Under the pieces are notes generated by a model. That model did no database searches. It was not told where the DNA came from and worked only from the letters and a program-made list of their open reading frames with translations. From CAVUWL01 sp963787415 (GTDB lineage: Bacteria; Actinomycetota; Thermoleophilia; Solirubrobacterales; 70-9), in the NCBI GenBank assembly GCA_963787415.1, contig CAWBCO010000001.1, forward strand, positions 186,001 through 250,000: a DNA stretch of 64,000 nucleotides, given 5' to 3'. Every line of letters begins with the position of its first letter. The first letter of the stretch is position 1. Position numbers and translations under genes: made by a program. Shown here one piece after another: positions 46,011-55,238 of the stretch.

Positions 46011-48503
46011 ATGCGGACGATCTCGAAACCCAAACTAATCCAAATCGCCTTGATCACGCTGCTCATCTTGGGCATCGAGGTGTCGCCGGCATCGGCCGGA
46101 GGGGCCAACCACGCCAATCTCTTTGCAGGCACGGAGCCGGGACCGGGGACATATGGAGAAGGAAACAATTTCCCCGGGGCTACTGTCCCCTTTGGGATGG
46201 TGCAATGGGGCCCCGATACCACCCCAGACCAAAATCAGGCCGCCGGGTACGACTACCGTGACTCCCACATCAAGGGCTTCAGCCTCACCCACCTAGATGG
46301 CGCCGGATGCTCTCTCTACGGGGATTTCCCATTTCTGCCCAGCGATCAGCCACTCAACTCCTCACCCGCCGTACAGGGCTCCTCTGCGCTCGCGGGCGTC
46401 TTTCAGCCGGGCTTCTCACACGCTAACGAGCGAGCCCGCCCAGGTTATTACTCGATGCGACTCAATCCTTCCCACGGGGCTGGAATAAACACGGAATTGA
46501 CGGCGACAACTCGCACCGGGCTTGCTCGGTTCGAGTTCCCCTCCAACCCACACTCGAGTGTTCTGATCAACGCCGGAGGTAGCGCCAATCCCGATAACTC
46601 CGCCGCGGTCCAGATAAATCCTCAGAACAATGAAATCGATGGCTCGGCCTCAAGTGGATACTTCTGCAAGCAGCGTCCTCGATACAAAGTGTATTTCGCA
46701 GCAGTGTTCAGCCGTCCCTTTGGCGCTTACGGTACCTGGACCCGTCAGCGCCTGGAACCCAACTCGACGACCGCCAGTGATCAGCAATTTCCATCGACTA
46801 ATCCGCGGATCACCGCGGAGACGGGCGCATATGCCACCTTTGATACGACCAAGAGCCACGTTGTTATGGTCAGGGTCGGCGTCTCCTTCGTCAGTGTGGA
46901 AGGCGCGCGCAGCAACCTCGCCGCGGAAAATTCCGGTAGCTCCTTCGGCACCATAGCGAGTCGCGCGCGGCGTAGCTGGAATAACGCGCTTGGGCTAATA
47001 AGAGTAAACGGTGGCGGCGCGTCGAATGTCGACACATTCTACACAGCGCTCTACCACGTATTCACCGCGCCTCGAACATTTAACGATGTTGATGGCGATT
47101 ACATCGGAATGGACGACAAGATCCACAATACCGGTGGACGCACCCAGTACGCTGACTTCTCAGGCTGGGACGTCTACCGGACCGAGATCCAGCTTCTCGC
47201 GATCTTGATGCCTAATCGTGTCAACGACATGATTGAATCGTTGCTCGCCGACTCCGAACAGAGTGGCTGTCTGCCGCGCTGGCCCTACGCCAATGGTCAA
47301 AGCATGACGCAGGTCGGCGATTCGGCCGATCCGATCATTGCATCGGCTGCGGCCTTCGGTGCGAGCGGCTTCCATGTCGGGGCGGCGCTGGCGGCGATGA
47401 CAAAGGGCGCGACAGAACCATGCCAAAGTGAAAATGGGAGCTATCTCGAGCGGCAGGGATTGAGCTTTTACGAGTCATTGGGATACGTCCCATATAATCT
47501 TGACGCCAGAATCGAAAATGGCAATTCTTACTATCACAGCCCAGAAACTGTCTGGGCTTCGGCATCTACGACCCTCGAGTACACGGCTGATGATTTCGCG
47601 ATCGCGCAGTTTGCCGCCCGCGCCGCTCACGATTCGCAGGCATATCAGACCTTTATACAGCGCTCCGGCACCTGGCGACGCTTGTATGATCCGAGCACGG
47701 GTCTGATTGAGCCTCGCTACGCAAGTGGGGCCTTTCCGCATCCCTACAATCCTTACGGAGGCTCGGGATTCGTGGAGGGCGATGCCTTTCAATACACCTG
47801 GATGGTGCCTCAGGATCCGACCGGGCTCTTTCAGGAGATGGGCGGTCGGACCAAGGCGACCGATCGGCTGAACTTTTTTCTTCGACAGCTCAGCGCTAAG
47901 GCTGGTACCCACACCAACCATGCATTGCTCGGTGATGAGCCCAACCTCAATGTGCCGTGGCTATATGACTGGACGCTGCGCCCATATGGAACTCAGGAGA
48001 CTGTTCGCCGAGCTCTGTTGAGTCTTTATAACACCTCTCCGGCGGGCTATCCGGGCAATGACGATCTGGGCACGATGTCTGCCTGGTATGTCTTTGGTGC
48101 CCTTGGTTTGTACCCCGAGGTGCCAGGAGTCGGACTGCTTGCGATTGGAAGTCCGCTGTTTCCGCACGCGGTGATTTCGCTGCCCAATCACGAGAAGACC
48201 ACAATCTCGGCGACAGCCTACGCTGATTCAAGGCCCAGGCTCTCTTCGAAGGGCCGAGCTCGGAGGCTGGGGTCACGAAAAGTTCGGTTGGCAACGCCGG
48301 ACGCTCCCTACATTCGGGGGATGCAATTCAACGGGCGCTCCTATTCGCGCCCTTGGACTACCTACTGTGCACTCTCTCGAGGCGCTCGGCTGAGCTATCA
48401 GCTTGGCCCGAATCCAAATCGACACTGGGGGGCTTCGACCCGCTCTCTGCCACCCTCATACGGTCCAAAGAGCGCGATCCCAAAAAACCTCTGTACGCCA
48501 TAG
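46011..48503 (+). CDS. Secreted GH92 alpha-mannosidase
   Basis: 830 residues. A Sec signal (LIQIALITLLILGIEVSPAS) opens the protein. GH92 signatures follow in order: GEGNNFPGATVPFGMVQWGP near the N-terminus, GFSLTHLDGAGCSLYGDFPF, the mid-domain FSGWDVYRTEIQLLAILMP, and near the C-terminus GNDDLGTMSAWYVFGALGLY with the catalytic-base Asp region. Family members are calcium-dependent exo-mannosidases, most often alpha-1,2. It would act outside the cell on mannan or mannosylated glycans, perhaps nutritional. No transporter or other glycan gene is adjacent. Confidence 0.93.
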   Translation: MRTISKPKLIQIALITLLILGIEVSPASAGGANHANLFAGTEPGPGTYGEGNNFPGATVPFGMVQWGPDTTPDQNQAAGYDYRDSHIKGFSLTHLDGAGCSLYGDFPFLPSDQPLNSSPAVQGSSALAGVFQPGFSHANERARPGYYSMRLNPSHGAGINTELTATTRTGLARFEFPSNPHSSVLINAGGSANPDNSAAVQINPQNNEIDGSASSGYFCKQRPRYKVYFAAVFSRPFGAYGTWTRQRLEPNSTTASDQQFPSTNPRITAETGAYATFDTTKSHVVMVRVGVSFVSVEGARSNLAAENSGSSFGTIASRARRSWNNALGLIRVNGGGASNVDTFYTALYHVFTAPRTFNDVDGDYIGMDDKIHNTGGRTQYADFSGWDVYRTEIQLLAILMPNRVNDMIESLLADSEQSGCLPRWPYANGQSMTQVGDSADPIIASAAAFGASGFHVGAALAAMTKGATEPCQSENGSYLERQGLSFYESLGYVPYNLDARIENGNSYYHSPETVWASASTTLEYTADDFAIAQFAARAAHDSQAYQTFIQRSGTWRRLYDPSTGLIEPRYASGAFPHPYNPYGGSGFVEGDAFQYTWMVPQDPTGLFQEMGGRTKATDRLNFFLRQLSAKAGTHTNHALLGDEPNLNVPWLYDWTLRPYGTQETVRRALLSLYNTSPAGYPGNDDLGTMSAWYVFGALGLYPEVPGVGLLAIGSPLFPHAVISLPNHEKTTISATAYADSRPRLSSKGRARRLGSRKVRLATPDAPYIRGMQFNGRSYSRPWTTYCALSRGARLSYQLGPNPNRHWGASTRSLPPSYGPKSAIPKNLCTP

Positions 48504-48885
48504 ATGGCGGGATCCGCGGCGTCTGGCGCCAAGTGCCCGGAACAGACACAATCGGTACGGTGTAGGTCCGGGTCCCGGTTAGTCGGCTCACTCTTGAGTG
48601 CCGGCCCGACATCTGAGCGCTGCTCGGACATCGACTGGAGGCGGTGCATCGCGCTCGCCGAGGAGACGGTTTCATACCTCGTCGAGCCCGAGCCTTGAGG
48701 AAACCATTGAAATTCCGAACCGGCAGACGATGCCCCCGAAGGCAGGGGCTCAGCGATGGTCGATCGAGGTGCAGTTGCAATCGGCGGATTGGGCCAGCGA
48801 CGTCGCGTCCCTGGCGACCCGCCCCGTTGACACCTGCTATCCGCGCCGGTGGTGCTTGAAGAGCGAGAGTGCCTAATCTTGGCCG
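48504..48885. other. Intergenic region, no supported gene
   Basis: 382 bp between the mannosidase and ABC-F genes. Short frames on both strands show no recognisable motif or start context. Confidence 0.35.
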
Positions 48886-50784
48886 ATGGCGGTAGCGACT
48901 GCAACGGGCCTCGACATTCATATCGGCGGCAAACTTTTGTTTGCCGATGTTTCCTTCAAGCTCGAGCCGGGCGAGCGGATGACGCTCTCGGGTCGCAACG
49001 GAGCCGGTAAGTCGACTTTGCTTCGAGTCCTCTCCGGTGAGCTTTCACCAGACGCCGGCTCGGTGGCTCTCCAAAAAGGTACCCGGGTTGCGCTGCACGA
49101 CCAGCGTCCACCAATGGGAGCCAAAATCTCCCTCGGCGACTACGTCTTCTCCGGTCGCTCCGATATGCAGGCCATTGAGGCTGAACTGGAACGCTTGGAG
49201 GAGACGATGTCCGAGGGCAGTCCGGCTGAGGAGACGATGCGTGCCTACGCCGACGCGCAGCAGCGGCTGGAAGCCGGCGGAGGCTACCGCTGGCGCGACG
49301 GGGTGCTCGCTGTTCTGACTGGACTTGGTTTTGATTCCGAGCAGGCGCGGCGTCCTCTCTCGACCTTCTCAGGTGGCGAGCTGACCCGAGCCTCTCTCGC
49401 CCGCGCCCTTGCCAGCGGTCCTCACCTGCTGTTGCTCGACGAGCCGACAAACCACCTTGATATTCCGTCGCTGGAGTGGCTTGAGCGCTATCTCTGCGAG
49501 CTCGACGCCGCCGTCGTCCTCGTCGCCCACGACCGCTGGTTCCTAGAGGCGGTAGGCACCTCAGTTTTGGAGCTTGAGGCCCAGCATGGTCGCTTCTTCG
49601 CCGGGCCTTGGCACGCTTGGCGCAAAGAGCAGGCAGCACGCCAAATCGCACTCGGGAAGGCGATCGAGCGCCAGCAGGCAGAGATCGAGAGGATGGAGCG
49701 CTTCGTCGAGCGATTCCGCTATAAGGCAACAAAGGCCAGGCAGGCCCAGTCTCGCGTCAAGCGGATCGAGAAGGTAAAGCGTGATGGCCCCAGTGCGGAT
49801 CGGCGCGATACCCGCACCCTGCGCTTTTCCTTCGCTCAGCCCGAGCGACCCGGTCAGACCGTATTGAAGGTGCTCGACGCGACAATCGAAGTCCCCGGGC
49901 GCACCCTGCTCTCGGGGGTCAATCTTGAGGTTGAGCGTGAAGAGCACGTTGTCCTGGTTGGTCCGAACGGCGCCGGCAAGACGACTCTTATCGAGTGCCT
50001 GGCCGGTCGTCGTGAGCCGGCAACTGGGATCGTCCGCTCCGGTCACAACGTCAAGCTCGGTTACCTTTCTCAGCATGCCGATAGCGCCGCCGGGGAGGGT
50101 ACGGTCCTCCAAGCGGTCCAGCGAGAGACGGGCTTGAGCGGCCAAAAGGCTCGCGCATTGCTCGGCAGCTTCCTCTTCTCCGGTGCCGACGCAGAGAAGG
50201 CCCTCAACAACATCTCCGGCGGCGAGCAACGGCGGCTCTCATTGGCAATCTTGGTCGCTTCGGGCGCCAATGTTTTGATCCTCGACGAGCCGACCAATCA
50301 CCTCGACATCGAGAGTCGGGAGGCACTAGAGGACGCGCTCACCGCATATGAGGGAGCGGTGGTATTGGTTTCCCACGATCGGGCCCTGCTCGAGGCGGTC
50401 GGCAGCCGAACCCTGATCTGCGCGGCGGGTGAGCTGCAAAGTTTTGCGGGCGGCTGGGCCGAGTACCAACGCGACATCGACGAGCAGGAGGCTCGCTCCC
50501 GGGCCGCCAAGTCGCCGCGCTCGCCAGCGCCCGGAGGACGTGGCACCGCCACGTCCAAGCGTGCAGCTCAAAAGGCGGCCAAGCTAGAGGAGGAGATCAC
50601 GGTAGCCGAGGCTGACCTACAGGCGCTGCAGCAGGAGTTGGCCGACCCCGCCGCCTGGTCCAGTCCCGGTCGAGAAAAGCGGGCCAGTCAGCGCCACGAG
50701 GCGGCGACCCGCACGGTCGCCGATCTCTATCAGCAATGGGAGAAGGCTGTTGAATTGGCCGGACATGACGCGGCGTCCTCTTGA
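48886..50784 (+). CDS. ABC-F family ATPase
   Basis: 632 residues with two ABC domains and no transmembrane segments. The first Walker A is GRNGAGKSTLLRVL, with signature FSGGELTRASLARAL and Walker B LLLDEPTNHLDIPSLEWLE. The second has GPNGAGKTTLIECL, then ISGGEQRRLSLAIL and LILDEPTNHLDIESREALE. The DEPTNHLD blocks and the arginine/lysine-rich interdomain linker (IERQQAEIERMERFVERFRY) mark ABC-F. Members act on the ribosome, as translation factors or antibiotic-resistance proteins; the subgroup is not clear. A coiled-coil C-terminal extension rich in Lys/Glu is present. Confidence 0.93.
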   Translation: MAVATATGLDIHIGGKLLFADVSFKLEPGERMTLSGRNGAGKSTLLRVLSGELSPDAGSVALQKGTRVALHDQRPPMGAKISLGDYVFSGRSDMQAIEAELERLEETMSEGSPAEETMRAYADAQQRLEAGGGYRWRDGVLAVLTGLGFDSEQARRPLSTFSGGELTRASLARALASGPHLLLLDEPTNHLDIPSLEWLERYLCELDAAVVLVAHDRWFLEAVGTSVLELEAQHGRFFAGPWHAWRKEQAARQIALGKAIERQQAEIERMERFVERFRYKATKARQAQSRVKRIEKVKRDGPSADRRDTRTLRFSFAQPERPGQTVLKVLDATIEVPGRTLLSGVNLEVEREEHVVLVGPNGAGKTTLIECLAGRREPATGIVRSGHNVKLGYLSQHADSAAGEGTVLQAVQRETGLSGQKARALLGSFLFSGADAEKALNNISGGEQRRLSLAILVASGANVLILDEPTNHLDIESREALEDALTAYEGAVVLVSHDRALLEAVGSRTLICAAGELQSFAGGWAEYQRDIDEQEARSRAAKSPRSPAPGGRGTATSKRAAQKAAKLEEEITVAEADLQALQQELADPAAWSSPGREKRASQRHEAATRTVADLYQQWEKAVELAGHDAASS

Positions 50785-50975
50785 TCTATCCGTGGGAACG
50801 CGCCCTTTCAGATGGTGGGGTCTGCCTGGATTTCACAACCAGCGTTAGGCGAGTTTGTGAAGTTGAGGCGAGGATAGATCTCCAAGAACGCTCGGCCGCT
50901 GGACACCAGACCGACGTCTCGTCGCCAAGAGTGGGGGCATCGGCTCGGGCGAGGCGTGAAACGGGATCGGCTAAC

Positions 50976-51572
50976 TCATGTCTCCTCGCGATCGCCAGGA
51001 TCGGGAGGATCGTCAAACATCAGGCTTATCCGCTCAAGCAGACGGGTTGTGATCCGCAGTTCCTCGGCGTTGGCCTCGGCCAGAACCCGCTCCCAGCATT
51101 CCTTCCAGATCGCGCGCTTGTCCTCGATCTTGCGCCGTCCCCCGAAGGTGAGCCTGGATACAACCACCCTCCGGTCCGCCTCCAGGCGGGTACGATCAAC
51201 GTGTCCCCGATCGGCAAGATGATCAAGCATCTGCGTCACCGTTGCGGGGGTTAGCTCAGCAGCGTTGGCAAGATCTCTGGCCGACATTGGTCCGCGTTCA
51301 TATAGCTCGATCAGCAGTTCAAATTGGGCGTGGCTGACCTCGGAGTCAAGCAAATGTGTATCGCGTCCCCGCAGGCGCTGTACGGCGCGTAACAGATGGC
51401 GGAACGTTCTGCCGAGATCATCGAGTCGCACGGTGCGCTCCTCGCTCGAAGCCGCGCCTGGTATTTCCTCCTTGCGCGCATTGGAGGCGGCCGGGGTGGC
51501 TGAGGGTGCATCGGAATCGATGCGCGCGGAGGGCCCCTGCCCTCCTCTCACACCGACTCCTGAATCGCCCAT
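50976..51572 (-). CDS. MarR-family transcriptional regulator
   Basis: 198 residues. About 50 N-terminal residues are Ser/Ala-rich and unstructured. The winged-helix domain has SHAQFELLIELYERGPMSAR, DLANAAELTPATVTQMLDHL (recognition helix) and DRTRLEADRRVVVSRLT (wing). It lies 14 nt downstream of the MFS exporter on the same strand and is likely co-transcribed. It probably represses its own operon in response to a substrate of the transporter (inference). Confidence 0.9.
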   Translation of the reverse strand: MGDSGVGVRGGQGPSARIDSDAPSATPAASNARKEEIPGAASSEERTVRLDDLGRTFRHLLRAVQRLRGRDTHLLDSEVSHAQFELLIELYERGPMSARDLANAAELTPATVTQMLDHLADRGHVDRTRLEADRRVVVSRLTFGGRRKIEDKRAIWKECWERVLAEANAEELRITTRLLERISLMFDDPPDPGDREET

Positions 51573-51586
51573 GGATCTACGGCTGC

Positions 51587-53044
51587 CTAGGTGCCGAGCG
51601 GCTCGACTGTTGTCTCAGCGAGCCTCTCGGCCGGAGCGACGCTTGGCGTCTGGCCTTCCGCGCGCAACAGCACAATGCATGGGATTAGCGAGAGCGCAGC
51701 AATTCCCAACGACCACCAGTAGGCGGTATCAAATGCGCCCGCAAGCGCTGCCGAGGTGTGCGCACCTGCAGCGGCCCGCTGCAAGACAACAGCGAGCACG
51801 GCCGTGCCGATCGCTCCCCCCAAGCGCTGCAACACGTTCATCTGTGGTGTCGCGTCTGATAGCTGATCAGTGCGAAGGGAAGCGAAGGCGGCGGTCATCG
51901 TGGGCATGAACGACAAACCAATGCCTAGACCACGAATCGCGAGTACGACCGAAATCAAAAGAATCGAGGTATTGGCGCCAACGAAGGTCAGTGGAACCGT
52001 GCTCAGGCAAAGCACGGAGACTCCAACAATCGCGACGCGGCCCGCGCCGAAATGTTGCGTCAGTCGGCCATTGAAGGGGCCGACCGCCAGCATTCCCAAC
52101 CCCTGAGGTCCAACCAGTAGACCGGTGACAACGACGCTCTCCCCGCGCACCTGCTGGTAGTAGAGGGGAACGAGAATCATCGCTCCAAACAGTGCTGCCC
52201 CAAGGCCGAAGGTTGTCAGCGACGCGGCACCGAATACTCGGTTTGCATAAAGGCGCACGTCGAGCAACGGACGCTCTACGTGCAGAGCGTGCCAGACAAA
52301 GCCGATCGAGAGAGCAATCCCGATCAGGATCGGCCAGATGACCGTAGGAGCAGTAAAGCTTCCGCGGGTGCCGATCTCCGCCAGGCCGTAGACGATCAGA
52401 GGCATGCTCGTCGCCAGTAACGCGAATCCAACGGTGTCAAGTCGGCCGGGCTCACCAAGCTTTGAGACCGGCAGCATCCGCACCCCGAGGATGATCGCGA
52501 CGATCCCGATCGGGACGTTGACGAAGAAGATCCAAGACCAATGGAAGCCCTGCAAGATCAGGCCCCCGACCACCGGACCGAGGATCGGAGCAAGCATCGC
52601 TGGCATCACCACGATGCCCATAACCCGTCCCATTCGCTTCGGTCCAGCCACCTCGGCCATGATCATCTGGGCGACCGGCATGATCATTCCCCCACCCACA
52701 CCCTGCAATACGCGAAAGATCACCAGCGAGGTGCTCGAGGTCGCCAGGCCGCAAAGAGTCGAGCCAAGGGTGAAAAGGATGACCGAGCATATGTATACGC
52801 GCTTGGCTCCATAACGCCGCGCAGCCCAACCCGTGACCGGGATAACCGCGGCGAGCGCCAACAGGTAGCCAGTAATCACCCACTGGATCTGAGACAGCGG
52901 GCTGTGAAGATCGCGCCCCAAGGTGTCGAGCGCGACGTTGACGATGGTCGTGTCGAGGATCGACATGATCATCCCGAGGATCACGACACCGGCGATCCGC
53001 CAGACGTATGGCTCGATGCGATCTGCGACAGATGCTTCAGACAT
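51587..53044 (-). CDS. MFS multidrug exporter, DHA2 (14-TM, EmrB/QacA type)
   Basis: 485 residues. Motif C/D1-like ILDTTIVNVALDTLGRDLHS and QWVITGYLLALAAVIPVTGW place it in the DHA2 drug:H(+) antiporter group. Motif A-like GWAARRYGAKRVY occurs in loop 2-3, and antiporter motif C (APILGPVVGGLI) is clear. About 14 transmembrane helices run through the length. It exports hydrophobic drugs across the cytoplasmic membrane. The next gene in the operon is MarR. Confidence 0.92.
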   Translation of the reverse strand: MSEASVADRIEPYVWRIAGVVILGMIMSILDTTIVNVALDTLGRDLHSPLSQIQWVITGYLLALAAVIPVTGWAARRYGAKRVYICSVILFTLGSTLCGLATSSTSLVIFRVLQGVGGGMIMPVAQMIMAEVAGPKRMGRVMGIVVMPAMLAPILGPVVGGLILQGFHWSWIFFVNVPIGIVAIILGVRMLPVSKLGEPGRLDTVGFALLATSMPLIVYGLAEIGTRGSFTAPTVIWPILIGIALSIGFVWHALHVERPLLDVRLYANRVFGAASLTTFGLGAALFGAMILVPLYYQQVRGESVVVTGLLVGPQGLGMLAVGPFNGRLTQHFGAGRVAIVGVSVLCLSTVPLTFVGANTSILLISVVLAIRGLGIGLSFMPTMTAAFASLRTDQLSDATPQMNVLQRLGGAIGTAVLAVVLQRAAAGAHTSAALAGAFDTAYWWSLGIAALSLIPCIVLLRAEGQTPSVAPAERLAETTVEPLGT

Positions 53045-53215
53045 CCGGTAGGAAAAGTTTAGGTACCGAATCGATTCCTGTCAACCTGTTGAACGTCAAG
53101 CCTCTCCGGGATCGGACCCATGACTCGAAATCTCAGCAGACCTCTCCAATTCACGGCAGAAGATGGCTGCTCCTTGGCCTGCTTGGTCGGGACGTTGCGG
53201 CCCCCGGTGCTTAGT

Positions 53216-53338
53216 AGTGCTTTGTCGGGTTGTCCAGAAATGCCCCGTTTCGGGGTGGCACGATGTTGAGGGCAAGATTCCTGCATCGGCTTGGTAGAGC
53301 CAGATGCCAGACCCGGAATCGCAACCCGATAAAGCACT
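53216..53338. mobile_element. Short inverted-repeat element (MITE or IS remnant)
   Basis: AGTGCTTTGTCGGGTTG (53216-53232) is inverted as CAACCCGATAAAGCACT (53322-53338), 16 of 17 matching; outward extension to about 22 bp has three mismatches. The ends bound a 123-bp non-coding segment that also contains a small hairpin (CCCCGTTTCGGGG near 53243). No transposase is present. The outer right repeat contains the stop codon of the neighbouring hydrolase gene. No target-site duplication could be fixed. Confidence 0.55.
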
Positions 53339-53339
53339 A

Positions 53340-54008
53340 TTAGGGGGCGGTGGGAACGACGACGACGGTCTCGGTTCCGCTGGGCAACTCGGCGGTCTCA
53401 AAGGCGGCCTCGCCGGGACGGTGCACCTCAGAAGCCATCTTGACGAAGGCCTCCTCAGTCTCCAGAAAGCCGATCCTTGGGGTTCTGTAGTGCATCGGCA
53501 CGATCCATTTTGGGTGCAGACGCTCGCTGATCGCCATCGCCCCGGTCGCCCCGATAGTCGGACCGTCTCCAACCGGCAAAAAGAGCAGGTCGACCTCGCC
53601 GATTGCGGCCGCTTGCTCAGGGCGAAGTTCATCCTGGCCAAAGTCGCCGAAGTGAGCAACGCGGACGCCGTCTAGCTCGAAAGCGAAGATCGTGTTCGGT
53701 CCGCGCTGAGTTCCAGCCTCCTCGTCGTGCTCGGAGGCAATCGCAAGCACCTCACCGATCGGAGATTCGAGCTTACCGGCGGTCGACCGCAGGGTCACGG
53801 GTTCGCCGCTGATTGCCCCGATCCCATTGTGATCTCCGTGCTCGTGGGTGACCAGCAGGAGATCGACATCGTCAATCTCGATTGCCGGGTAGTCGAATTG
53901 GATTCCCCTTCCGGCAAGTGCCGACATATCCTCAAACGGGTCAATAAAGACCGTCGCAGTCGGACCTGTGAGACAAAAGGCCGATTGCCCAAACCACTCG
54001 ACGCGCAT
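53340..54008 (-). CDS. Metallo-beta-lactamase-fold hydrolase (UlaG/YtkL-like)
   Basis: 222 residues. MRVEWFGQSAFCL at the N-terminus, the metal-binding THEHGDHNG (HxHxDH) in the first third, SEHDEEAG, and later VAHFGDFGQDEL and VPMHYRTP with the remaining metal ligands. The arrangement fits the UlaG-like subgroup of metal-dependent hydrolases. The substrate is unknown. Its stop lies in the arm of the inverted-repeat element, and its upstream region has a 22-bp tandem duplication. Confidence 0.87.
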   Translation of the reverse strand: MRVEWFGQSAFCLTGPTATVFIDPFEDMSALAGRGIQFDYPAIEIDDVDLLLVTHEHGDHNGIGAISGEPVTLRSTAGKLESPIGEVLAIASEHDEEAGTQRGPNTIFAFELDGVRVAHFGDFGQDELRPEQAAAIGEVDLLFLPVGDGPTIGATGAMAISERLHPKWIVPMHYRTPRIGFLETEEAFVKMASEVHRPGEAAFETAELPSGTETVVVVPTAP

Positions 54009-54040
54009 GTTTTTCCTCCGCTGATTGAGCTGCCCGCGGT

Positions 54041-54084
54041 GATGGCAGACGGTTTCTAGTTCGATGGCAGACGGTTTCTAGTTC
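54041..54084. repeat. Perfect tandem duplication of 22 bp
   Basis: GATGGCAGACGGTTTCTAGT plus TC occurs twice at 54041-54062 and 54063-54084. It lies 33 bp upstream of the minus-strand hydrolase start, in its promoter region. Unit length equals that of the repeat at 42403, but the sequences differ. Confidence 0.9.
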
Positions 54085-54234
54085 AACGGTAGCGACCGCC
54101 AGCGCGCGCCGGCGTGAGGGCCCTGGCCACCCCCCCATTGGCTGCGGCCAAGACACCATCTGATGGGGTGTCCAATGTGCAGGGGGACCGCGCCGTTGCC
54201 CTTGCGCTCCTTCGACGAGGCTAGGCTAGGGCAG

Positions 54235-54438
54235 ATGAAAAATCAAAAACTGGCAACACCTGAGTTACGAGAACGGCGGCTCGCGGTCTTCACCTTGCTG
54301 GTCGCCTCCTTCGGTGCAGGCTTCGTCGCCGCGCAGCTCATCGGTGCCCTAGTGGGAGCTGCGGCGATGTTTGGTTTGTTGTTGTTCCCGCCGTTTCGGG
54401 ACCCAGTGTTGAGGTTGATGGATCTGTTGATGCCTTAA
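54235..54438 (+). CDS. Small membrane protein (67 aa)
   Basis: ATG 54235 (MKNQKLATPELRERRLAVFT) starts a 67-residue protein; the frame is open further up but loses protein character. Two hydrophobic helices (LLVASFGAGFVAAQLIGALV and GAAAMFGLLLFPPF) run through the body, with a charged N-terminus. No family is recognised. It is a free-standing gene between divergent operons. Confidence 0.55.
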   Translation: MKNQKLATPELRERRLAVFTLLVASFGAGFVAAQLIGALVGAAAMFGLLLFPPFRDPVLRLMDLLMP

Positions 54439-54667
54439 TGGTCGGTGGCGAAGTCCTACCTGCTCAGTGGCGCCATTCCACACTCCGGATCGCCGATCGG
54501 GTCGGTGGCGACCCGCCTAGATTCCCGACAGGCGTAGCCTCAACGGCGCCGCGACCACTTGGCCAGCAGCGCGTAGGCAGGAACTCGCTGGGCCAGCAAT
54601 ATCGCAGCGAAGGCAAGACCGAAACCGCGACAGGGGCATGGTTCGGTTCTCCCACACTGAACCACCA

Positions 54668-55234
54668 CTATTGGGGCCGCCTCGAGCGCTCCAGTCGCTG
54701 CCGCACCAACCAAGCTGTCGCCGCCACCGCGCAAAGTGCAGCCAGGATGCTCCCGATCGCGCTACTGAGATTGCTCCAACTGCTCCCAACCGCCAATCCG
54801 AGGACGGTGAAGGCCGCCGCCCAGATCGCACATCCAACCGTCGTCATCAGAATGAACGGCGCCCAAGGGATCCGGGCATGGCCTGCGGGCAGCGAGATAA
54901 AGGAGCGGGCGAGAGGTGTGAGCCGAGCGAAGAAGACCGCGCCGGTCCCGTAGCGGCTAAAGAGTCGATCACATCTGGCCAGTGCTCGGTCGGCGCGTCG
55001 CCCTCTGTTACGGGCCGAACTCCGACGTCCAATTCCATAAGCGATCAAGGAGCCGACAAGGTTGCCGGCGGTGGCGGCTAGGACTGCCACCCAAAGCGAC
55101 ATCCAGCCAGATCGGACCGCGAATCCAGCACACATCAGCGTCACCTCGCTGGGCAGCGGAATGCACGCGCTCTCGGGAACCATCAACAAGAAGACGCCCA
55201 ACGGCCCGAGTTCAATCACCAGCATACTCATCAA
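54668..55234 (-). CDS. DedA-family membrane protein
   Basis: 188 residues. DedA hallmark blocks are PLGVFLLMVPESACIPLPSE at the N-terminus and ARLTPLARSFISLPAGHARI with the conserved Arg and the following helix. About four or five transmembrane helices. DedA proteins act in membrane homeostasis and lipid scrambling or carrier recycling; the specific cargo is not readable. The start (ATG 55234 or 55231) lies 4 nt from the recombinase stop, so the two are one transcript. Confidence 0.88.
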   Translation of the reverse strand: MMSMLVIELGPLGVFLLMVPESACIPLPSEVTLMCAGFAVRSGWMSLWVAVLAATAGNLVGSLIAYGIGRRSSARNRGRRADRALARCDRLFSRYGTGAVFFARLTPLARSFISLPAGHARIPWAPFILMTTVGCAIWAAAFTVLGLAVGSSWSNLSSAIGSILAALCAVAATAWLVRQRLERSRRPQ

Positions 55235-55238
55235 ATTC

